Shown piece after piece: positions 60,152 through 64,000 of a DNA stretch of 64,000 nt. Under the pieces are notes generated by a model. The model made no database searches. It was not told where the DNA came from and saw only the letters and a list, made by a program, of their open reading frames with translations. The stretch's first letter is position 1; every line of letters begins with the position of its first letter. A program made the translations under genes and the position numbers. This DNA is from Myxococcaceae bacterium. Lineage in GTDB: Bacteria > Myxococcota > Myxococcia > Myxococcales > Myxococcaceae. The DNA lies in the NCBI GenBank assembly GCA_016793095.1, contig JAEUJQ010000005.1, positions 62,001-126,000 of the forward strand. The letters run 5' to 3'.

Positions 60152-61180
60152 ATGGCAGGCAGGCGGACGTGGCTGTGGGGGCTGCTGGCGGTGGCCGGGG
60201 CGTGTGGCGTCTGCGGCGCTGCGACGCTGCTGTTGGGACTCCTGACCGCAAGCGACGAGGGCAGTCCGAGCGTGGGTGAGGGCTCGCCGGGCGCTGCTGG
60301 AGGGTTCGGGTTCGCACCGCCGCAGGGCTGGAAGAGCGCAGGCCCGGGGCGGTTCACGACGGCGCAGGCTCAGCGATCGGCCACGCTCGGCGTCGAGGTG
60401 ATTCGCCTTTCTGCGATCGCAGGCCGCGACTCGCCAGGGCGCAAGCTCACCTCCGTCTGGACGACGCAGGTCGGCGCGGACTGGGCCGGCGCGTCAGCCA
60501 CTCCCCTCGTGCTGCGCCGCTATGTCGGGAACGGCGCCATCGCCCACTTCACCTCGGCGGTGCTGAAGCCGAAGGCCGGCGGCATCGACACCCGCGTCTC
60601 GCTCTACCTCGTCGAGGCGGACGATCGGCTCGAGCCCCTCGTCATCCTCCAGACGTATTCGGACCCGGAGTCGATGGCCGAGGTGAACACCAACCACGCG
60701 GCGAGCTTCTCGTTCGACACCTCGTCGGCGCAGGTCGAGGAGGCGCTGAACGCGACGCAGGGCTCCCCGGTGGGCGTCCCCCTCGCCGCGGACGACGAGC
60801 TCACCGGCGCCTGGGTGTCGAGCACGTCGAACAACCTGCAGTGGCTCAACACGTTCTCCGGTGCGCGCGAGATGACCGCCGTCGGCGGCGTCACGCGCTA
60901 CGAGCTGAGCGCCGATCACCGCTTCACCTACCGGTACCAGGGCGGGGCCGGGAACGTTGACGCGATGAAGTTCGGCTCGGACGAAGACCAGGGCCAGTGG
61001 GCGATCGAGCGCGACGTGCTGGTCCTCACGGGCGAGAAGCACCTGACGAAGTACCTGATCGCTGGCGCGGCACGCGCCCCGGACGGCAAGCGCACGCTCT
61101 TCATGCTGCCGCACCCGCGTTGGTCGTGGGCGCCGGGGCAGGTGGCGCAGAACGGGCAGCTCTTCGAGGCCGAGGAGTAG
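60152..61180 (+). CDS. Membrane-anchored protein of unknown function with lipocalin-like end
   Basis: 342 residues. An N-terminal TM or uncleaved signal ('LWGLLAVAGACGVCGAATLLLGLL') is followed by a domain with 'FAPPQGWKSAGPGRF' (a common start of bacterial alpha/beta lipid-binding-like domains) and a C-terminal part 'ELTGAWVSSTSNN', 'YELSADHRFTYRYQG', 'QGQWAIERDVLVLTG' that resembles a lipocalin-like barrel half. Function unknown. TAGATT ends exactly 6 nt before the ATG with no ribosome site, so a leaderless mRNA is likely. Confidence 0.6.
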   Translation: MAGRRTWLWGLLAVAGACGVCGAATLLLGLLTASDEGSPSVGEGSPGAAGGFGFAPPQGWKSAGPGRFTTAQAQRSATLGVEVIRLSAIAGRDSPGRKLTSVWTTQVGADWAGASATPLVLRRYVGNGAIAHFTSAVLKPKAGGIDTRVSLYLVEADDRLEPLVILQTYSDPESMAEVNTNHAASFSFDTSSAQVEEALNATQGSPVGVPLAADDELTGAWVSSTSNNLQWLNTFSGAREMTAVGGVTRYELSADHRFTYRYQGGAGNVDAMKFGSDEDQGQWAIERDVLVLTGEKHLTKYLIAGAARAPDGKRTLFMLPHPRWSWAPGQVAQNGQLFEAEE

Positions 61181-61181
61181 C

Positions 61182-63653
61182 TCAGCGAACCTCGACGTCG
61201 TACTCGAGGCGGGCCTGCACCGCGGGTGGGCCAAACAACCAGCCGTGAGGTCCGAGCTGCTTGATGATGGGCGCCAGCGCGTCGGGCACGGGGGTCTGCG
61301 CGGGCACGGGCTGGTCGAGCAGGGACGGCGCGGTCAGCCCCAGCAGCGTGCCCACCAGGCTCCCTGAGGACTGCATGATCGCCACCTGGAAGTCGTCGTC
61401 GTCAGCAGCGAGGCCCCCCTTCACCTTTGCGGCCTGCACTGCCTCCATCAAGCCGCCGAGCTGATCGACGAGGCCCTTCGCCTTCGCGTCCCGTCCGCTC
61501 CACACGCGGCCCCGCGCCACCGCGTCCACGTCTTCCTTCTTCATCTTCCGGCTCGCGGCCACCTCGGTGATGAAGGTGTCGTAGAAGTCGTCGATCCACT
61601 TCTGGGCGGCGGTGCGCTGCTCGTCGGTCCACGGCTCGAAGAGATCAGTGACGCCGGCGAGGCGGCCCCGCAGGATGGCCTCCTGGGTGACGCCGTACTT
61701 GTTGGCCAGCCCCTTGATGGCCGGCTTCGCGTAGAAGACGCCGATGCTGCCCGTCAGCGTGGTGGGGTTGGCCCAGATCTCGTCCGCGCCCATCGCGACG
61801 TAGTAGCCGCCCGAGGCCGCGGCGTCGCCCATCGAGGCCACGATCGGCTTCTTCTTCTTCGCCTCGAGCACGGCGCGGTACATGAGATCGGACGCGAGCC
61901 CGTCGCCGCCACCGGAGTCCACGCGCAGCACGATCGCCTTCACGTCCGGGTCAGCCGCTGCCTCGGACAGCGCCTCGATGAAGGTCTCGGCTCCCGACAT
62001 GGCGCCGGTGAGCGGGTTCGACTGGTTCTTCCCCCCGGTGATGCTGCCGAGCACGGGCACGATCGCGATCTTGCGGCGGCTGCCCCAGCGCGTGTCGCGG
62101 AAGTCGAAGGGCCGGTACGCCTTCGTGGCCTTCGCGTCGGGCAGGGCGTTCTTCATGCGCTCGTCCAGTTGCTGCGGCGTGACGACCTCGTCGATCTGCC
62201 GAAGCTCGACCGCCCGGCGGGCCGGCTTGATGCCCTCGTCGAGGCCCGCCTTCCACGCCTCCGCCGTCAGGTTGCGGCGCCTCGTCACCCGCTCGGTGAG
62301 CAGCTCGTCAGCGGTGTCGAGCCAGGCGTTGAGCGACTCCTTGTGCTCGTCGCTCATGCCGGTGCGGGTGAACTGATCGGGGAACGACTTGTACGCGCCG
62401 ACGCGGGCCACATCGACGGTGATGCCGAGCTGCTCCGCGGCGCCGCCGAAGTAGACGACCGACGAGCGCAGCCCATCGACGATGTACATCGCCTCGGCGG
62501 CCGAGAAGATGCCGTCACACGCCGACGCCATGAGGTACTCGGCGTCACCCGCCGAGAGGATGTACGCGTAGACCTTCTTCCCCGCCGCGCGCAGCTTCTC
62601 GATGCCAGCGCGCACCTCGTCGGCCCGCGCGAGGCCCACCTGGGCGCCCTCGATCTTGATCAGCACGCCGGCGAGATCGGGATCCTTCGACGCCCGCTCG
62701 AGGAAACGCAGGAAGCGCACGTAGCGATCCTCGGCGGCCACCCCCAGCACGGAGCCCAGCGTCAACCCGCCCTCCGAGCCGAGATCGTTCACGCTGATCA
62801 CGGCGAGCTTCTTCGAGGGCACGATGGAGCCGTACTTCGTGCCCGACACGCGGCCCATGAACTGGAAGTCGAAGCTGCCGTTCGCCGTGCCGAAGCCCTG
62901 CGTGTAGCCGACGTTCTCGAGATCGACGCCGAGCCCCGCGTGGAAGGCGAGGGGGCTGCCGCCGGTGAAGCCGTGGCTCACGCCAGCCGAGACCCGCAGC
63001 CCGCGGACGATCGTCGCCTTCGCGGTGTACTGCAGCCGGCTCAGCTCGACGAGGCGCTGCTCGGGGAAGTACCAGTCAACGCCCACCGACACGTACTCCT
63101 CGAAGGGCCGCAGGCCGACGCCGAGCCCCCACTCGCGGGGCAGCGCCAGCCCGGAGGTGCTCGCGGGCGCGTTGACGTTCCGCACCGTGGCGCCAAAGGA
63201 CAGCCAGCGCGTCGGGCGCGACTGCAGGCCGAGATCGACGACGAAGAGCCCACGCGCGGCGCCGTTGACGAGCCAGTTCGCGCTGACGCCAGCAGAGAGG
63301 GCCTGCGGGCCGAACGCAGCGCCCACCGACAGCTTCGTGAGATCGCCTCCCCCCACGAGGCTGTTGACGCCCACGCCCAGCCCGAAGGTGTTGCCGATGC
63401 TGGTGGCGCCGAAGAGCGCGTTGCCCACCACCGAGCGGGTCTGGCTGCGCTCGTGCACGTAGATGAGGTTCCAGTCGCCCACCCGCCCGAGGCCCGCGGG
63501 GTTGTACGTGAGCGCCGAGGACTCGTCGGCGAAGGCGAGCGAGTCGGGCAGCAGGGTGACGCCTCGCGAGGGGTCGCCGTTCGCGAGGTTGGCCGTCTGC
63601 GCCAGCGCCGCGTGCGCGAGCAGCAGCAGCCCCGTGGTGGTGAGTCGGATCAT
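61182..63653 (-). CDS. SppA-type signal peptide peptidase fused to an N-terminal outer-membrane-barrel-like domain
   Basis: 823 residues. Signal peptide to about residue 18; residues 20-280 look like a PorV/OmpP1-type barrel ('SALTYNPAGLGRVGDWNL', 'GNTFGLGVGVNSLVGGG', 'REWGLGVGLRPFEEYVSVGVDWYF'). From about 280 on it is a tandem-domain SppA: catalytic Lys422 in 'VGAYKSFPDQFTRTGMS' and nucleophile Ser614 in 'GDAAASGGYYVAMGADEIW', with 'LRVDSGGGDGLASDL'. E. coli SppA is an inner-membrane protein; this layout would put the protease on the outer membrane's periplasmic side. ATG 63653 overlaps the stop of the AAA gene. Confidence 0.85.
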   Translation of the reverse strand: MIRLTTTGLLLLAHAALAQTANLANGDPSRGVTLLPDSLAFADESSALTYNPAGLGRVGDWNLIYVHERSQTRSVVGNALFGATSIGNTFGLGVGVNSLVGGGDLTKLSVGAAFGPQALSAGVSANWLVNGAARGLFVVDLGLQSRPTRWLSFGATVRNVNAPASTSGLALPREWGLGVGLRPFEEYVSVGVDWYFPEQRLVELSRLQYTAKATIVRGLRVSAGVSHGFTGGSPLAFHAGLGVDLENVGYTQGFGTANGSFDFQFMGRVSGTKYGSIVPSKKLAVISVNDLGSEGGLTLGSVLGVAAEDRYVRFLRFLERASKDPDLAGVLIKIEGAQVGLARADEVRAGIEKLRAAGKKVYAYILSAGDAEYLMASACDGIFSAAEAMYIVDGLRSSVVYFGGAAEQLGITVDVARVGAYKSFPDQFTRTGMSDEHKESLNAWLDTADELLTERVTRRRNLTAEAWKAGLDEGIKPARRAVELRQIDEVVTPQQLDERMKNALPDAKATKAYRPFDFRDTRWGSRRKIAIVPVLGSITGGKNQSNPLTGAMSGAETFIEALSEAAADPDVKAIVLRVDSGGGDGLASDLMYRAVLEAKKKKPIVASMGDAAASGGYYVAMGADEIWANPTTLTGSIGVFYAKPAIKGLANKYGVTQEAILRGRLAGVTDLFEPWTDEQRTAAQKWIDDFYDTFITEVAASRKMKKEDVDAVARGRVWSGRDAKAKGLVDQLGGLMEAVQAAKVKGGLAADDDDFQVAIMQSSGSLVGTLLGLTAPSLLDQPVPAQTPVPDALAPIIKQLGPHGWLFGPPAVQARLEYDVEVR

Positions 63654-64000
63654 CGCTTCCCCTTCCGCTTCGGCGCCTGCGCCGGCGTGCTGCGTTTCAG
63701 GTACTCGTCGAACATGGGCACGGTGAAGGCCGTCTCGCCGTGCCGCGGGCTGTAGAGCATGCCCTTCTTGATGAGCGCATCGCGCAGCGGCGCCACGGTG
63801 GAGACCTTCTGGGCCATCGCCGCCGCGATCTCGCCCGACCGGTGCGGGCCGGGGCCCAACGAGGCCATCGCGTTCACGTAGTCGCGCTCTCTCGGCGTGA
63901 GCCGGTCGCCGCGGACCTTGAAGAAGCTGGAGTCGAGGCGCTGCAGCGCCGCCATCGTCGCCAGCTTCGCGTCGCCGAGCGTGATGGGCGAGCCGGCCGC
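63650..64000 (-). CDS. C-terminus of an AAA ATPase with winged-helix end, cut by window
   Basis: The frame is open to the window edge ('AAGSPITLGDAKLATM' upstream of an internal ATG at 63955), so only the last 116 residues are seen. 'LDSSFFKVRGDRLTPRERDYVNAMASLGPGPHRSGEIAAAM' (about 20-60 of the visible part) and 'LIKKGMLYSPRHGETAFTVPMFDEYLKR' are the winged-helix end of a family of Orc/Cdc6-like bacterial ATP-binding proteins. The Walker motifs lie outside. It is co-transcribed with the SppA gene (ATGA overlap). Confidence 0.75.
   Translation of the reverse strand, partial: AAGSPITLGDAKLATMAALQRLDSSFFKVRGDRLTPRERDYVNAMASLGPGPHRSGEIAAAMAQKVSTVAPLRDALIKKGMLYSPRHGETAFTVPMFDEYLKRSTPAQAPKRKGKR

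Noticed and set aside
1-64000. CRISPR arrays, insertion sequences, rRNA and tRNA genes
   Set aside because: No regularly spaced direct repeats, transposase motifs or RNA-gene signatures were seen on reading through.

Overview
The window is GC-rich (roughly two-thirds G+C by eye) with long tight operons and strong third-codon G/C bias. It carries a Ser/Thr kinase with a membrane-embedded C-terminus, a transcription terminator Rho with a long disordered N-terminal extension, and a type III secretion (T3SS)-like locus without a secretin. Together these suggest a member of the Myxococcota, probably close to the Myxococcus/Archangium/Anaeromyxobacter side. That placement is inference from gene content; no marker phylogeny was possible.

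Layout. 1-12.7 kb is mostly housekeeping: a truncated histidine phosphatase, serC, a chalcone-isomerase-like secreted protein, a secreted VWA protein, a three-gene minus-strand module (VWA/helical-repeat protein, coiled-coil protein, JAMM metallopeptidase), a cupin, a frameshifted secreted protein, selD, thioredoxin, amidase, rph, rdgB and rnhB. 12.7-18.2 kb has a small lipoprotein, a SWIM/SNF2 helicase and a membrane Ser/Thr kinase. 18.2-24.9 kb is a five-gene minus-strand operon: ABC ATPase, two FtsX-type permeases, a LolA-like protein and an outer-membrane beta-barrel. It looks like a trans-envelope lipid or lipoprotein exporter.

25.0-45.8 kb is the main attraction, a 20-kb plus-strand T3SS-like locus. 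It encodes the inner rod (SctI), inner ring lipoprotein (SctJ), a FliG-like protein, stator (SctL), ATPase (SctN), stalk (SctO), a FliK/SctP-like ruler or switch protein, a FliM/FliN-like SctQ, FliO, SctR, SctS, SctT, SctU, a free-standing SctU C-domain paralogue and SctV. It also has a sigma-28/FliA-family sigma factor, several TPR proteins of the LcrH/SycD type and two further candidate secreted subunits. FliG- and FliO-like parts are flagellar traits, yet no flagellar rod, hook or filament gene and no secretin or recognisable SctD is present. The three genes I take for exported subunits (26302, 28757, 41579) each have upstream the same spaced motif, GCAACT-N16-GA(T/G)AA(T/C), and each is followed 22-30 nt downstream by a strong hairpin. 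I propose they are separately transcribed high-output units, perhaps served by the locus-encoded sigma factor.

45.8-48.7 kb holds a tail-anchored double-FHA protein with a TPR lipoprotein (minus strand) and a small beta-barrel protein. 48.7-58.3 kb is a MoxR island: RDD, SpoIIM-like, zinc-ribbon/DUF4190 (frameshifted), DUF58, MoxR, DUF4350-like, DUF4129-like and a zinc-finger membrane protein, with a 1.2-kb stretch of apparently decayed DNA between RDD and SpoIIM. 58.3-64 kb has rho, an unknown membrane-anchored protein, a beta-barrel/SppA fusion protease and the end of an AAA ATPase. Two apparent frameshifts (about 7449 and 52378) and one odd overlapping C-terminus (sigma factor) could be real or assembly indels. 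No tRNA, rRNA, CRISPR or insertion sequence was seen.
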